Shown here: one piece after another, positions 28,232 to 38,109 of the stretch
How positions within the stretch are numbered: the first letter of the stretch is position 1
How the letters are laid out: every line of letters begins with the position of its first letter
DNA from: an uncultured Pseudomonas sp.
Lineage (GTDB): Bacteria; Pseudomonadota; Gammaproteobacteria; Pseudomonadales; Pseudomonadaceae
Reading direction: 5' to 3'
Assembly: GCF_946885955.1 (NCBI RefSeq)
Contig: NZ_CAMPHI010000039.1
Coordinates: forward strand, 1-53,923
DNA: 53,923 nucleotides
Made by a program: the position numbers and the translations under genes
The notes under the pieces: generated by a model
What the model was told of the DNA's origin: nothing
The model's database searches: none
The model's input: the letters and a program-made list of their open reading frames with translations, nothing else

Positions 28232-28270
28232 GACAGTTCCATCATGTACATAGATTCTAGAACACTACCA

Positions 28271-28353
28271 GTACAGATGCTCGATACAACGCCAATTCAG
28301 CCGATGATTCGCTGAATCTGTATGTATTTAATTTGTATTTTTTGGATCTGTCA
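28271..28353. promoter_or_regulatory. Repeated ACAGAT sites between mocR-like and DUF1127 genes
   Basis: ACAGAT occurs at 28273-28278 on the plus strand and as ATCTGT at 28316-28321 and 28346-28351 on the minus strand, in an AT-rich 179-bp divergent gap. MocR regulators usually bind pairs of short repeats, so these are candidate sites. Confidence 0.35.
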
Positions 28354-28410
28354 TGCTTTTTCTCGGTCGCGCATGATGATCTCCCATACGGCTCGAAACG
28401 GGAGAACGAG

Positions 28411-28644
28411 ATGAACGGGCTTAGCGACGTAAGACTGACCTTGGCACAGCAGGAGCTGGCGGCGCAGGGGCGTCAGCAGCTGGTCCGCTGCGGGCTGCCG
28501 GGCAAAACGCCGTGGCAGCGCTTCTGGTTGCGCTTGCGTACGCGTCGGGCGCTGCTCCGGCTCAACGCCGAACAGCTCAAGGACATCGGTCTGACCCGTC
28601 AGCAGGCGCTGGATGAGGCCCTGCGGCCGTTCTGGAAGCTGTGA
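28411..28644 (+). CDS. Small DUF1127 protein
   Basis: 77 aa. The C-terminal half has the DUF1127 (YjiS-like) pattern W.R...R..TRR.L..L....L.DIGLTR..A..EA.RPFW. Such Arg-rich small proteins bind RNA or proteins and in other bacteria affect phosphate, RNA turnover or motility. The frame opens at 28333; ATG 28411, after GGGAGAACGAG, gives the usual size. Divergent from the MocR-type gene. Confidence 0.85.
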   Translation: MNGLSDVRLTLAQQELAAQGRQQLVRCGLPGKTPWQRFWLRLRTRRALLRLNAEQLKDIGLTRQQALDEALRPFWKL

Positions 28645-28763
28645 GAGATGCGGTGCGCGTAGATCCCATGTAGGTCTAGGATTTCCCGGGGTGGACATGC
28701 CGAAGGCGGGTCCACCATCCGGCTATTGATGGCGGACAAGCCCGCGCCATCTCCGGCCCGCCT

Positions 28764-28840
28764 GTAGCCCGGATAAGCCTCGGCGCAATCCGGGAGCGCT
28801 TTGCCAGGCGCTTAATTTCCCCGGATTGCATCCGGGCTAC
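28764..28840. repeat. Paired REP elements
   Basis: GTAGCCCGGAT...CAATCCGGGA (28764-28795) facing CCCGGATTGCATCCGGG-CTAC (28820-28840). The second is identical to 17184-17204. They sit between DUF1127 and the convergent oxidoreductase gene and may serve as a terminator for both. Confidence 0.8.
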
Positions 28841-28866
28841 CAGAGCCGCACTTGGCGATGGTGGTG

Positions 28867-30180
28867 TTACACCAGTTCCTTGAGCCGATGCCAGAGCATG
28901 CCCAGGGCCAGCAGCGGCGAGCGCAGGTGCTTGCCGCCGGGGAAGGTCATATGCGGTACCTGGGCGAACAGGTCGAAATCACTGCTGGCGCGGCCGGCGA
29001 TGGCTTCGCTGAGCAGCTTGCCGGCGAGGTGCGTGGCGTTCACCCCATGGCCCGAATAGGCCTGAGCGTAATAGACGTTGGGCTGGTCCTTGAGCCGGCC
29101 GATCTGCGGCAGACGGTTGGCGCCGATGCCGATCATGCCGCCCCATTGATAGTCGATTTTCACTTCCTGTAGCTGTGGGAACACCGCCAGCATCTTCGGT
29201 CGCATATAGGCGGCGATGTCCGCCGGGTCGCGCCCCGAGTAATGACAGGCGCCGCCGAACAGCAAGCGGCGGTCGGCCGAGAGACGGTAGTAGTCCAGGG
29301 CCACGCGCTGGTCGCAGAGCGCCATGTCCCGCGGGATCAAATCGCGGGCCTGGGCTTCGGACAGCGGTTCGGTGGCGATCACGTAGCTGCCGGCAGGCAG
29401 CACCTTGCCGCCCAGATTCGGGTTCAGGCCGTTGAGGTAGGCATTGCAGCCGAGCACCAGATGGGCGGCGCGCACCACACCCCGGGCGGTATGCACCTTG
29501 ACCTCGTTGCCGTAGTCGATGCGCGTCACCGCGGAGTCTTCGAATAGCTGCACGCCTAGTGTCTGGGCGGCCGCGGCTTCGCCGAGGGCCAGGTTGAGCG
29601 GGTGCAGATGGCCCGAGCCCATATCGATCAGGCCGCCGACATAGCGCTGCGAGCCGACTACTTCGTGCATCTGTTCGGGTTGCAGCAGGCGCATCTCATG
29701 GCTGTAGCCGAGTTGCTTGAGTTCGGCCATGTCCTCGGCGAAACCTTCGAGGTGGGCCGGTTTATTGGCCAGATCGCAATAGCCCCACTTGAGGTCGCAG
29801 TCGATCTGGAACTGTTCGACCCGCTGGCGCACGATCTCCACCGCTTCCAGGCCCATCAGTTTGAGTTCGCGCACGCCTTGCTTGCCGATGGTCGGCTCGA
29901 ACTGCTCGACGGCATGGCCGACCCCGCGGATCAGCTGGCCGCCGTTACGCCCGCTGGCGCCCCAGCCGATCTTGCGGGCCTCCAGCAGCACCACCGAAAA
30001 GCCCTTCTGCGCCAGCTCGATGGCGGTGTTCAATCCGGAGAAACCACCCCCCACCACGCAGACATCGGCGCGCTGTTCGCCGGCCAGGGCCGGGAAGCTC
30101 AGGTGCCGATTGGCGCTGGCGGCGTAATAGGACGGGGCGTGTTGGGCGCCGTGAACGGGCTGGCGAGCGCTGGCGTTCAT
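28867..30180 (-). CDS. FAD-dependent oxidoreductase, gamma-glutamylputrescine oxidase type (PuuB/PauB)
   Basis: 437 aa DAO-fold flavoprotein. N-terminal FAD motif ADVCVVGGGFSGLNTAIELAQ with the LLEA acidic end, GWGASGRNGGQ, and C-terminal GGMIGIGANRLPQIGRL...YYAQAYSGHGVN, all as in PuuB/PauB enzymes that oxidise gamma-glutamylated polyamines to aldehydes. The aldehyde product is a KauB-type substrate. AGGA precedes ATG 30180. PAO1 has a pauB paralogue at the equivalent position next to lrp. Confidence 0.9.
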   Translation of the reverse strand: MNASARQPVHGAQHAPSYYAASANRHLSFPALAGEQRADVCVVGGGFSGLNTAIELAQKGFSVVLLEARKIGWGASGRNGGQLIRGVGHAVEQFEPTIGKQGVRELKLMGLEAVEIVRQRVEQFQIDCDLKWGYCDLANKPAHLEGFAEDMAELKQLGYSHEMRLLQPEQMHEVVGSQRYVGGLIDMGSGHLHPLNLALGEAAAAQTLGVQLFEDSAVTRIDYGNEVKVHTARGVVRAAHLVLGCNAYLNGLNPNLGGKVLPAGSYVIATEPLSEAQARDLIPRDMALCDQRVALDYYRLSADRRLLFGGACHYSGRDPADIAAYMRPKMLAVFPQLQEVKIDYQWGGMIGIGANRLPQIGRLKDQPNVYYAQAYSGHGVNATHLAGKLLSEAIAGRASSDFDLFAQVPHMTFPGGKHLRSPLLALGMLWHRLKELV

Positions 30181-30321
30181 GTGTGAAATCCTGATTGTTA
30201 TGTTTGGAAAATTTTACGCAGGATAAGCGCGGGTCACGCCGCTCGCCAAGAGGGGCAAGGGAAAAACTCGGACTTTCGTCGGCCTGTTACCATGTGCGGG
30301 ATTTTTTCAGGACCGCTTCCC

Positions 30322-30675
30322 ATGAGCTGCAACAGCCGCAAGATCGACCACCTGCGCCGGCAGATTCCCAGCTTCGACTGCGTGCCCGGCTGCCACGATT
30401 GCTGTGGCCCGGTCACCGCCTCGTCCGAGGAAATGGCCCGTTTGCCGGTGAAAAGCGACGCCGCCCACGAGGCTGCGCTGGCCGAGTTCAATTGCGTGCA
30501 CCTGGGGCCGCAGGGCTGCGAGGTGTACGACCAGCGCCCGTTGATCTGCCGCCTGTTCGGCACCACGCCAAGTCTGCCCTGTCCGCGCGGGCGCGGTCCG
30601 GAGCAGATGATCGAGCCGGCGGTCGAGCGCCAGGTGCACCAGTTGATCGCCAGCACCCGTCAGCGTCTTGTGTAG
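30322..30675 (+). CDS. YkgJ-family cysteine-cluster protein
   Basis: 117 aa. Cysteine pattern FDCVPGCHDCCGP, then FNCVHLGPQGCEVYDQRPLICRLFG matches the UPF0153/YkgJ CxxxCxxCC...C...C..Y..RP..CR family, which binds zinc or an Fe-S cluster; the biochemical role is unknown. AGGA at 30309-30312 supports ATG 30322. Converges on lrp with 2 bp between stop codons. Confidence 0.85.
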   Translation: MSCNSRKIDHLRRQIPSFDCVPGCHDCCGPVTASSEEMARLPVKSDAAHEAALAEFNCVHLGPQGCEVYDQRPLICRLFGTTPSLPCPRGRGPEQMIEPAVERQVHQLIASTRQRLV

Positions 30676-30677
30676 GC

Positions 30678-31166
30678 TTACTCCGGCACCGGCAAGCTCA
30701 GCGATTCCTTCACCTCTTCCATGACGATATAGCTCTTCGACTCGCGCACGTGGGGCAGCTTGAGCAGGATGTCGCCGAGCAGCTTGCGGTAGCTGGCCAT
30801 CTCGTTGATCCGTGCCTTGACCAGGTAATCGAAGTCGCCCGACACCAGATGGCATTCCAGCACGTGGGGCAGTTTGAGCACGGCGCGGCGGAATTCCTCG
30901 AAGGTGTCGCCGGACTTGTAATCCAGGCTGATTTCGACGAACACCAGCAGGCTGGCCTTGAGATTCTGCGGGTTGAGCCGGGCGTGATAGCCCATGATGA
31001 TGCCTTCGCGTTCCAGGCGGCGGACCCGCTCGGTGCAGGGCGTGGTCGAGAGGCCGACCCGCTCGCCCAGCTCGGTGAAGCTGATGCGCCCGTCATCCTG
31101 CAGGATGCGCAGGATATTGCGGTCGATCTTGTCCAGTTCGCGGCGGCTCTGGTGCTGGGTGCGCAT
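30678..31166 (-). CDS. lrp: Lrp/AsnC-family regulator of the dad operon
   Basis: 162 aa. HTH at about residues 12-60 (LDKIDRNILRILQDDGRISFTELGERVGLSTTPCTERVRRLE), then an AsnC ligand domain (SGDFDYLVKARINEM). Very close to Lrp/DadR that activates alanine catabolism in Pseudomonas. ATG 31166 has GGGAG upstream. Divergent from dadA, its expected target; L-alanine is the usual effector. Confidence 0.93.
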   Translation of the reverse strand: MRTQHQSRRELDKIDRNILRILQDDGRISFTELGERVGLSTTPCTERVRRLEREGIIMGYHARLNPQNLKASLLVFVEISLDYKSGDTFEEFRRAVLKLPHVLECHLVSGDFDYLVKARINEMASYRKLLGDILLKLPHVRESKSYIVMEEVKESLSLPVPE

Positions 31167-31236
31167 GGTGGATCTCCCTCTGTCAATGACGTTTCCGCCA
31201 ATAATTGTCGCCAAATATAGCTATATATATAGTGAA

Positions 31237-31300
31237 ATGCACTGGCCATTGCTCAATATACTGCGCGCATCGTCTCTTGGTTCAACAAACGCCAGTGCAT
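31237..31300. promoter_or_regulatory. Widely spaced inverted repeat in the lrp-dadA control region
   Basis: ATGCACTGGC (31237-31246) and GCCAGTGCAT (31291-31300): perfect 10-bp arms separated by 44 bp. An AT palindrome TATAGCTATA lies just upstream (31216-31225). The arms could pair in the dadA leader RNA or be two Lrp contacts across a looped segment. Confidence 0.5.
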
Positions 31301-31321
31301 AGTCGCGGCGAGGAGAAAAAC

Positions 31322-32620
31322 ATGCGGGTTCTGGTATTGGGTAGTGGTGTAGTGGGCGTGGCCAGTGCTTATTACCTGGCTCGCCAAGGTTTCGACGTGG
31401 TGGTGGTCGACCGTCAGGACGGTCCCGCCATGGAAACCAGCTTCGCCAACGCCGGCCAGGTCTCGCCGGGCTATGCCTCGCCCTGGGCCGCACCGGGTGT
31501 GCCGCTTAAGGCGATCAAGTGGTTGCTGCAAAAGCATGCGCCGCTGGCGATCAAGGCCACTGCCGATATCGACCAATACCTGTGGATGGCGCAGATGCTG
31601 CGCAACTGCACCGCCAGCCGTTATGCGGTCAACAAGGAACGCATGGTGCGCCTGTCCGAATACAGCCGCGACTGCCTCGACGAGCTGCGCGCCGAAACCG
31701 GTATTGCCTATGAAGGCCGTCGCCTGGGTACCACCCAGCTGTTCCGCACCCAGGCGCAAGTGGACAACGCGGCCAAGGATATCGCCGTGCTCAAGCAGTC
31801 CGGCGTGCCCTTCGAACTGCTCGACCGCGACGGCATTGCCCGCGTCGAGCCGGCCCTGGCCGGGGTCAAGCACAAGCTGGCCGGCGCCTTGCGCCTACCC
31901 AACGATCAGACCGGCGACTGCCAGATGTTCACCAGCAAGCTGGCGGAGATGGCCAAGCAGCTGGGCGTCGAATTCCGCTTCGGCCAGAACATCCAGCGTC
32001 TGGATTTCGCCGGCGACCGGATCAATGGCGTGTGGATCGACGGCAAGCTGGAAACCGCCGACCGCTACGTGCTCGCCCTCGGCAGCTACAGTCCGCAACT
32101 GCTCAAGCCGCTGGGTATTCGCGCGCCGGTTTATCCGCTCAAGGGTTATTCGCTGACCGTGCCGATCGTCAACGGCGACATGGCGCCGAGCTCGACCATT
32201 CTCGACGAGACCTACAAGGTTGCGATCACCCGTTTCGATAACCGTATCCGCGTCGGCGGCATGGCCGAGATCGCCGGTTTCGACCTGAGCCTCAATCCGA
32301 AGCGCCGCGCCACCCTGGAAATGATCACCGCCGATCTTTACCCGCAGGGCGGCGATCTCAAACAGGCCGAGTTCTGGACCGGTTTGCGCCCGGCCACTCC
32401 GGACGGCACGCCGATCGTCGGCGCCACCGGCTTCCGCAATTTATTCCTCAACACCGGCCATGGCACCCTGGGCTGGACCATGGCGTGCGGCTCCGGGCGT
32501 TTCCTCGCCGACCTGCTGGCCAACAAGCGTCCGCAGATCAGTGCCGAGGGCCTGGATATTTCACGCTACTCGAGCAAGCCGCGCGCGGTTCAGTCTGCCC
32601 CGCAGCCGCTGCGCACCTGA
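31322..32620 (+). CDS. dadA: D-amino-acid dehydrogenase
   Basis: 432 aa flavoprotein oxidising D-alanine and other D-amino acids to keto acids at the inner membrane. N-terminus [20 protein letters not shown] is the FAD motif; [17 protein letters not shown] and [16 protein letters not shown] are typical DadA signatures. GAGGAG precedes ATG 31322. First gene of dadA-ridA-dadX. Confidence 0.97.
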   Translation: MRVLVLGSGVVGVASAYYLARQGFDVVVVDRQDGPAMETSFANAGQVSPGYASPWAAPGVPLKAIKWLLQKHAPLAIKATADIDQYLWMAQMLRNCTASRYAVNKERMVRLSEYSRDCLDELRAETGIAYEGRRLGTTQLFRTQAQVDNAAKDIAVLKQSGVPFELLDRDGIARVEPALAGVKHKLAGALRLPNDQTGDCQMFTSKLAEMAKQLGVEFRFGQNIQRLDFAGDRINGVWIDGKLETADRYVLALGSYSPQLLKPLGIRAPVYPLKGYSLTVPIVNGDMAPSSTILDETYKVAITRFDNRIRVGGMAEIAGFDLSLNPKRRATLEMITADLYPQGGDLKQAEFWTGLRPATPDGTPIVGATGFRNLFLNTGHGTLGWTMACGSGRFLADLLANKRPQISAEGLDISRYSSKPRAVQSAPQPLRT

Positions 32621-32656
32621 TAGGCTACGCCGCCCGTTTTCCAGGAGATTCGCAAC

Positions 32657-33010
32657 ATGTCCATCCAGCGCCTGCATGTGGAAAAGCGTTACAGCGAAGT
32701 GGTCATCCACAATGGCACGGTTTATCTGGCCGGCCAGTTGGCCGATGACTACAGTGGCGATATCCGTCAGCAGACCCGTGAAACCCTGGCCAATATCGAC
32801 CGCATGCTGGCCGAGGCCGGTAGCGACAAGGGCAAGATTCTCTCCGTGACCATCTACCTCAAGGACATGGCCGTCCATTACGACGGTCTCAACGCCGAGT
32901 ACGACGCCTGGGTCGCCGAGGGCGCCGCTCCGGCCCGCGCTTGTGTCGAGGCGAAGATGTACAAGCCCGAAGTACTGGTGGAAATGACCGTGGTCGCCGC
33001 CCAGGCCTGA
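32657..33010 (+). CDS. RidA-family enamine/imine deaminase
   Basis: 117 aa single-domain Rid protein. Conserved Gly and Arg positions in VYLAGQLADD and GAAPARACVEAKMYKPEVLVEM. RidA proteins hydrolyse reactive imines, here probably the imino acids made by DadA. Located between dadA and dadX as in other pseudomonads. Confidence 0.93.
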   Translation: MSIQRLHVEKRYSEVVIHNGTVYLAGQLADDYSGDIRQQTRETLANIDRMLAEAGSDKGKILSVTIYLKDMAVHYDGLNAEYDAWVAEGAAPARACVEAKMYKPEVLVEMTVVAAQA

Positions 33011-33017
33011 TTCGTTT

Positions 33018-33043
33018 GCCCGGTCACATTGCCGGGCCTTTTT
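33018..33043 (+). terminator. Terminator between ridA and dadX
   Basis: GCCCGG/CCGGGC stem (33018-33023, 33032-33037) with loop TCACATTG and T-run. It may lower dadX transcription relative to dadA. Confidence 0.75.
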
Positions 33044-33097
33044 ATTACCGCGCTACCCTGTCCGGTAGTGCAATTCATCCATCGAAGCGTGAAAGCC

Positions 33098-34186
33098 ATG
33101 CGTCCAGCCCGTGCCCTGATCGACCTGCAAGCCCTACGTCACAACTACCAACTGGCCCGCGAAGTGACAGGCGCGCGGGCGCTCGCGGTGGTCAAGGCGG
33201 ATGGCTATGGGCATGGCGCGGTGCGTTGCGCCCAGGCCCTGGCGGAGCAGGCCGACGGCTTCGCGGTGGCCTGTATCGAAGAAGCGCTGCAACTGCGCGA
33301 AGCCGGTATCGGTGCGCCGATTCTGCTGCTCGAAGGTTTCTTCGAGGCCGATGAGTTGCCGCTGATCGAGCAACACGGGCTCTGGTGCGTGGTGCATTCG
33401 CTGTGGCAGCTGGAAGCCATCGAGCGCAGTGCCATAACCAAGCCGTTGCAGGTGTGGCTGAAAATGGACAGCGGCATGCATCGCGTTGGTCTGCACCCGG
33501 CTGACTATCAGCAGGCCTACCGGCGTCTGCTGGCCAGCGGCAAGGTGGCGAAGATCGTCCTGATGAGTCACTTCGCCCGTGCCGACGAGCTGGATTGCCC
33601 GCGCAGCGCCGAGCAACTGGCGGTTTTCGAACAGGCGCGGCAAGGCCTGGCGGCAGAAGTCAGCCTGCGCAATTCCCCCGCGGTACTGGGCTGGCCCGAC
33701 TTGTTCCCGCAGCAGCAGGCCAGCGATTGGGTGCGTCCCGGCATCATGCTCTACGGCGCCACGCCGTTCGAACAGGCGCAGGCCACCGCCGCACGCCTGC
33801 AGCCGGTGATGACCCTGGAATCGAAGATAATCGCCGTGCGCGAATTGCCGGCCGGCGAGCCGGTCGGTTATGGCGCGCGTTTCGTCAGCCAGCAGCCGAC
33901 CCGCGTCGGCGTGGTTGCCATGGGCTATGCCGACGGCTACCCACGGCACGCGCCGACGGGCACGCCGGTCGCAGTGGATGGTCAACTGACCCGGTTGATC
34001 GGTCGCGTGTCGATGGACATGCTCACCGTCGATCTCAGCGACCTGCCCGGCGTTGGTCTCGGCAGCCGGGTCGAACTCTGGGGCAAGCAGGTGCTGGCCA
34101 GCGACGTTGCGGCCCGCGCCGAGACCATTCCCTACCAGTTGTTTTGCAACCTGCGGCGGGTGCAGATGCGCTATCTGGGCGACTAA
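33098..34186 (+). CDS. dadX: Catabolic alanine racemase
   Basis: 362 aa PLP enzyme interconverting L- and D-alanine, feeding DadA. PLP lysine Lys33 in [11 protein letters not shown], and the [13 protein letters not shown] segment is typical. ATG 33098 is taken; an in-frame GTG at 33089 would add three residues and has slightly better spacing to GAAG, so the exact start is open. Confidence 0.96.
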   Translation: MRPARALIDLQALRHNYQLAREVTGARALAVVKADGYGHGAVRCAQALAEQADGFAVACIEEALQLREAGIGAPILLLEGFFEADELPLIEQHGLWCVVHSLWQLEAIERSAITKPLQVWLKMDSGMHRVGLHPADYQQAYRRLLASGKVAKIVLMSHFARADELDCPRSAEQLAVFEQARQGLAAEVSLRNSPAVLGWPDLFPQQQASDWVRPGIMLYGATPFEQAQATAARLQPVMTLESKIIAVRELPAGEPVGYGARFVSQQPTRVGVVAMGYADGYPRHAPTGTPVAVDGQLTRLIGRVSMDMLTVDLSDLPGVGLGSRVELWGKQVLASDVAARAETIPYQLFCNLRRVQMRYLGD

Positions 34187-34244
34187 CAGATCGCTTGGAA
34201 GATTCTGCGGATGAACTGTTGTAAATACTGAACACTGTTGCGAT

Positions 34245-34268
34245 GATACGGCCACTTTTATCCGTATC
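34245..34268. promoter_or_regulatory. Inverted repeat upstream of pauR
   Basis: GATACGG-N10-CCGTATC, perfect 7-bp arms, 21 bp before the TTG start of pauR. Size and position suit an autoregulatory operator for a dimeric XRE repressor; a leader hairpin is the alternative. Confidence 0.5.
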
Positions 34269-34289
34269 TTCCCGAGGGGGACTCCAGCA

Positions 34290-34838
34290 TTGGACGTCGG
34301 TGTTCGACTGCAATCCATTCGCAAACTCAAAGGCCTGTCCCAGCGCGAACTCGCCAAGCGGGCAGGCGTGACCAACAGCACCATTTCGATGATCGAGAAG
34401 AACAGCGTGAGCCCCTCGATCAGCTCGTTGAAAAAGGTGCTGGCGGGGATCCCCATGTCGCTGGTCGAGTTCTTCTCCCTCGAAGTGGAGCAGGACAACC
34501 ACACGCAAGTTGTCTACAAGGCCAGCGAGCTGATCGATATTTCCGACGGCGCGGTGACCATGAAACTGGTCGGCAAGGCCCACCCCAGTCGCGCGATCGC
34601 CTTCCTTTCGGAAACCTACCCGCCAGGCGCCGGTACCGGCGACGACATGCTTACCCATGAAGGCGAAGAGGCCGGGATATTGCTCGAGGGACGCCTGGAG
34701 CTGACCGTCGGCAGCGCGACCTATACCCTGGAAAGCGGCGACAGCTACTACTTCGAAAGCAGCCAACCGCATTGCTTCCGCAACCCGTTCGACGTGCCGG
34801 CGAAGTTGATCAGCGCCACCACGCCGGCGAACTTCTAG
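34290..34838 (+). CDS. pauR: XRE-cupin polyamine-response repressor
   Basis: 182 aa. Helix-turn-helix at about residues 5-60 (LSQRELAKRAGVTNSTISMIE), then a cupin ligand domain around residues 105-180 (HEGEEAGILLEGRLEL...LESGDSYYFESSQPH). In P. aeruginosa PauR represses polyamine-catabolism genes and responds to putrescine and cadaverine. Start is TTG 34290 after GAGGGGG (34274-34280). Targets in this window plausibly include kauB and the PuuB-like gene. Confidence 0.92.
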   Translation: MDVGVRLQSIRKLKGLSQRELAKRAGVTNSTISMIEKNSVSPSISSLKKVLAGIPMSLVEFFSLEVEQDNHTQVVYKASELIDISDGAVTMKLVGKAHPSRAIAFLSETYPPGAGTGDDMLTHEGEEAGILLEGRLELTVGSATYTLESGDSYYFESSQPHCFRNPFDVPAKLISATTPANF

Positions 34839-34843
34839 AAAGC

Positions 34844-34922
34844 AGCTACAAGCCGCCAGCTTCAAGTTGCAAGTGAGGGCACTGCGCACGTGCCTTTACT
34901 TGCAGCTTGTGGCTTGGAGCTT
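34844..34922. repeat. AGCTTCAAG-type palindromic repeat
   Basis: Left part AGCTACAAGCC...AAGTTGCAAGT and right part ACTTGCAGCTTG...TTGGAGCTT form an imperfect hairpin of about 80 bp just after pauR. This is a different repeat family from the CCCGG-type REPs. Confidence 0.65.
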
Positions 34923-34951
34923 ACCGCTGCGCTCCTGCGACATATGGGTTG

Positions 34952-34980
34952 TTTCGGCCGGGCGGGCTTCTCGTTATACT
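34952..34980 (+). promoter_or_regulatory. Possible sigma-70 promoter of cycB
   Basis: TATACT (34975-34980) is a good -10; TTTCGG 17 bp upstream is a weak -35. It lies 58 bp before GTG 35038. Confidence 0.35.
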
Positions 34981-35037
34981 GTCGCCCGCTCGCGATTCCG
35001 TGGCCGCGAGCGTGACTAGCCACGATGAGGGTGTACC

Positions 35038-35460
35038 GTGAACCTGATTAAAAAAATCCTGGTAGCACCGGCTACCGTATTGGCCCTGTGGGCAGTGACT
35101 GCTCAGGCCACGACCGATGAAGCCATCGCCGAGCGCTTGAAGCCGGTGGGCGAAGTCTGCGTGACGGGCCAGGAATGCAAAGGCGTCGGCGAAGTCGCCG
35201 CCGCTGCGAGTGGTGGTGCGCGCACCGCCGACGACGTCATCGGCGCCCACTGTGGTGCCTGTCACATGGCAGGCGTGCTGGGTGCACCGAAAATCGGTGA
35301 CACTGCTGCCTGGCAAGCGCGCGCCGACGAGCGTGGCGGTATCGATGCGCTGTTGAAGAGCGCCATCGCCGGTCGCAACTCGATGCCGCCCAAAGGCACC
35401 TGTGGCGATTGCTCGGATGACGAACTGCTCGGCGCCATCCACAAGATGTCCGGCCTGTAA
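35038..35460 (+). CDS. cycB: Cytochrome c5
   Basis: 140 aa periplasmic monohaem cytochrome. Signal peptide ends near AQA (residue 24). Haem-binding Cys72-Gly-Ala-Cys75-His76 and axial Met116 (NSMPPKG). Cys122/Cys125 (TCGDCSDDEL) form the c5 disulfide; Cys41/Cys47 (CVTGQEC) in the N-terminal extension are an extra pair. GTG start with GAGG at 35027-35030. Carries electrons to terminal oxidases; no oxidase genes are adjacent. Confidence 0.93.
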   Translation: MNLIKKILVAPATVLALWAVTAQATTDEAIAERLKPVGEVCVTGQECKGVGEVAAAASGGARTADDVIGAHCGACHMAGVLGAPKIGDTAAWQARADERGGIDALLKSAIAGRNSMPPKGTCGDCSDDELLGAIHKMSGL

Positions 35461-35473
35461 GCGTCACCGCTTT

Positions 35474-35501
35474 AAAAAAACCGCTCTCGAGCGGTTTTTT
35501 T
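35474..35501. terminator. Bidirectional terminator between cycB and xpt
   Basis: Perfect palindrome: A7, ACCGCT/AGCGGT stem with loop CTCG, T7. Works for both converging genes. Confidence 0.92.
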
Positions 35502-35535
35502 GTGCCCGCGCGTTAGGCCCTGAACAGGCCGGGGA

Positions 35536-36171
<636 letters not shown>

Positions 36172-36309
36172 TTATGCCTGGGCACGGGCGCCGGCGCGGG
36201 GCGATTGGGGCACGCGGACGTCAGGCTGGCGAAAAAATGGGGAAACCTCTGAATGGCTAGGCCGTCAAGACTAGAAACAGGCCTATCCATCGCGCATTGA
36301 GGAATCTTC

Positions 36310-38109
36310 ATGAGCATGACCGTCAGCGATTTTATCGTCGAGCGTCTTTATCAATGGGGCGTGCGCCGCATCTTTGGCTACCCGGGCGACGGCATCAACG
36401 GCTTTCTGGGCGCGCTTAACCGGGCCAACGGCAAGATCCGGTTCATCCAGGCCCGGCATGAGGAAATGGCCGCGTTCATGGCCTCCGCCGACGCGAAATT
36501 CGGCGGCGGCCTGGGCGTCTGCATGGCCACTTCCGGGCCGGGCGCCTCGCACCTGCTGACCGGTTTGTACGATGCCCGCCTGGACCATATGCCGGTGCTG
36601 GCGATTGCCGGGCAGCAGGCGCGTACTGCGCTCGGCGCCCACTATCAGCAGGAGATCGACCTGCCGTCGATGTTCAAGGATGTCGCCGGCGCTTTCGTCC
36701 AGCAGGCCAGTGCACCGGCGCAGGTGCGTCATCTGGTCGACCGGGCGATCCGCACCGCGCTCGGCGAGCGGCGGGTCACCGCGATCATCCTGCCCAACGA
36801 CCTGCAGGAGATGGCATACAGCGACCCGCCGCGTTCGCACGGCACCGCGCATTCGGGTGTGGGTTACAGTCGGCCGCGGGTAGCCCCTTACGAAAGCGAT
36901 CTGCGCCGCGCCGCCGATGTGCTGAATGCCGGCAACAAGGTCGCCATGCTGGTCGGCGCCGGCGCGCTGAACGCCACCGACGAGGTCATCGAGGTGGCGG
37001 AAAAACTCGGCGCCGGAGTGGCCAAGGCGCTGCTCGGCAAGGCCGTCCTGCCCGACGACTTGCCCTGGGTGACGGGCACCATCGGCCTGCTCGGCACCGA
37101 GCCGAGCTACAAGCTGATGAACGAATGCGACACCCTGCTGATGATCGGTTCGGGCTTTCCCTACTCCGAGTTTCTGCCCGAGGAGGGGCAGGCGCGTGGC
37201 GTGCAGATCGACCTGAAGCCGGACATGCTCAGCCTGCGCTACCCGATGGAGGTCAACCTGGTTGGCGACACCGGGGAGACGCTGCGAGCATTGCTGCCGC
37301 TGCTGCAGGAAAAGACCGAGCGCGGCTGGCGCAAGGACGTGGAAAGCTGGCGCGAAGATTGGGAAGTGACCCTGGAAAAACGCGCGCTGGTCAGTGCCAA
37401 CCCGATCAACCCGCAGCGGGTGGCGTTCGAGCTTTCGCCGCGGCTGCCGGAGCGCGCGATCATCACCAGCGATTCCGGTTCCTGCGCCAACTGGTTTGCC
37501 CGCGACCTGAAAATCCGCCGCGGCATGATGTGCTCGCTGTCCGGCGGGTTGGCCTCCATGGGCGCCGGCGTGCCCTATGCGATCGCCGCCAAGTTCGCCC
37601 ACCCGAGCCGGCCGGTGATCGCCATGGTCGGCGACGGCGCGATGCAGATGAACAACATGGCCGAGCTGATCACCGTGGCCAAGTATTGGCAGGAGTGGGA
37701 AAACCCGCAGTGGATCTGCTGCGTGTTCAACAACGAGGACCTCAACCAGGTGACCTGGGAGCAACGGGTGATGGCTGGCGATCCGAAGTTCGAAGCCTCG
37801 CAGAACCTGCCCAACGTGCCCTATCACCGCTTCGCCGAGTCGATCGGCCTGATCGGCCTGTATGTCGACCGCGAAGATGCGGTCGCCGGTGCCTGGGAAC
37901 AGGCGCTCGCGGCCAATCGCCCGGTGCTTATCGAGTTCAAGACCGACCCCGACGTGCCGCCGCTGCCACCGCATATCAAGCTTGAGCAGGCGAAGAAATT
38001 CGCCAGCGTGCTGCTGCAGGGCGACCCCGACGAAGGTGGCATCCTGGTGCAGTCGGCCAAGCAGGTGCTGGGGGCGATCCTGCCGGGGCACCGCAAGGAT
38101 AAATCGTGA
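36310..38109 (+). CDS. poxB: Thiamine-diphosphate enzyme, pyruvate oxidase/dehydrogenase type
   Basis: 599 aa. ThDP enzyme with catalytic Glu51 (ARHEEMAAF) and the cofactor motif GDG(441-443)...NN. Closest named relatives are PoxB-like enzymes (pyruvate to acetate and CO2), but substrate specificity in this subfamily is loosely known. GAGGA precedes ATG 36310. Its stop overlaps the start of the next gene (GTGA), tying it to the four-gene unit downstream, which is not how I recall PAO1, where poxB is followed by rep. Confidence 0.88.
   Translation: MSMTVSDFIVERLYQWGVRRIFGYPGDGINGFLGALNRANGKIRFIQARHEEMAAFMASADAKFGGGLGVCMATSGPGASHLLTGLYDARLDHMPVLAIAGQQARTALGAHYQQEIDLPSMFKDVAGAFVQQASAPAQVRHLVDRAIRTALGERRVTAIILPNDLQEMAYSDPPRSHGTAHSGVGYSRPRVAPYESDLRRAADVLNAGNKVAMLVGAGALNATDEVIEVAEKLGAGVAKALLGKAVLPDDLPWVTGTIGLLGTEPSYKLMNECDTLLMIGSGFPYSEFLPEEGQARGVQIDLKPDMLSLRYPMEVNLVGDTGETLRALLPLLQEKTERGWRKDVESWREDWEVTLEKRALVSANPINPQRVAFELSPRLPERAIITSDSGSCANWFARDLKIRRGMMCSLSGGLASMGAGVPYAIAAKFAHPSRPVIAMVGDGAMQMNNMAELITVAKYWQEWENPQWICCVFNNEDLNQVTWEQRVMAGDPKFEASQNLPNVPYHRFAESIGLIGLYVDREDAVAGAWEQALAANRPVLIEFKTDPDVPPLPPHIKLEQAKKFASVLLQGDPDEGGILVQSAKQVLGAILPGHRKDKS

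Noticed and set aside
30195..31220. 341-aa plus frame spanning ykgJ and lrp
   Set aside because: A shadow frame running over two well-supported genes.
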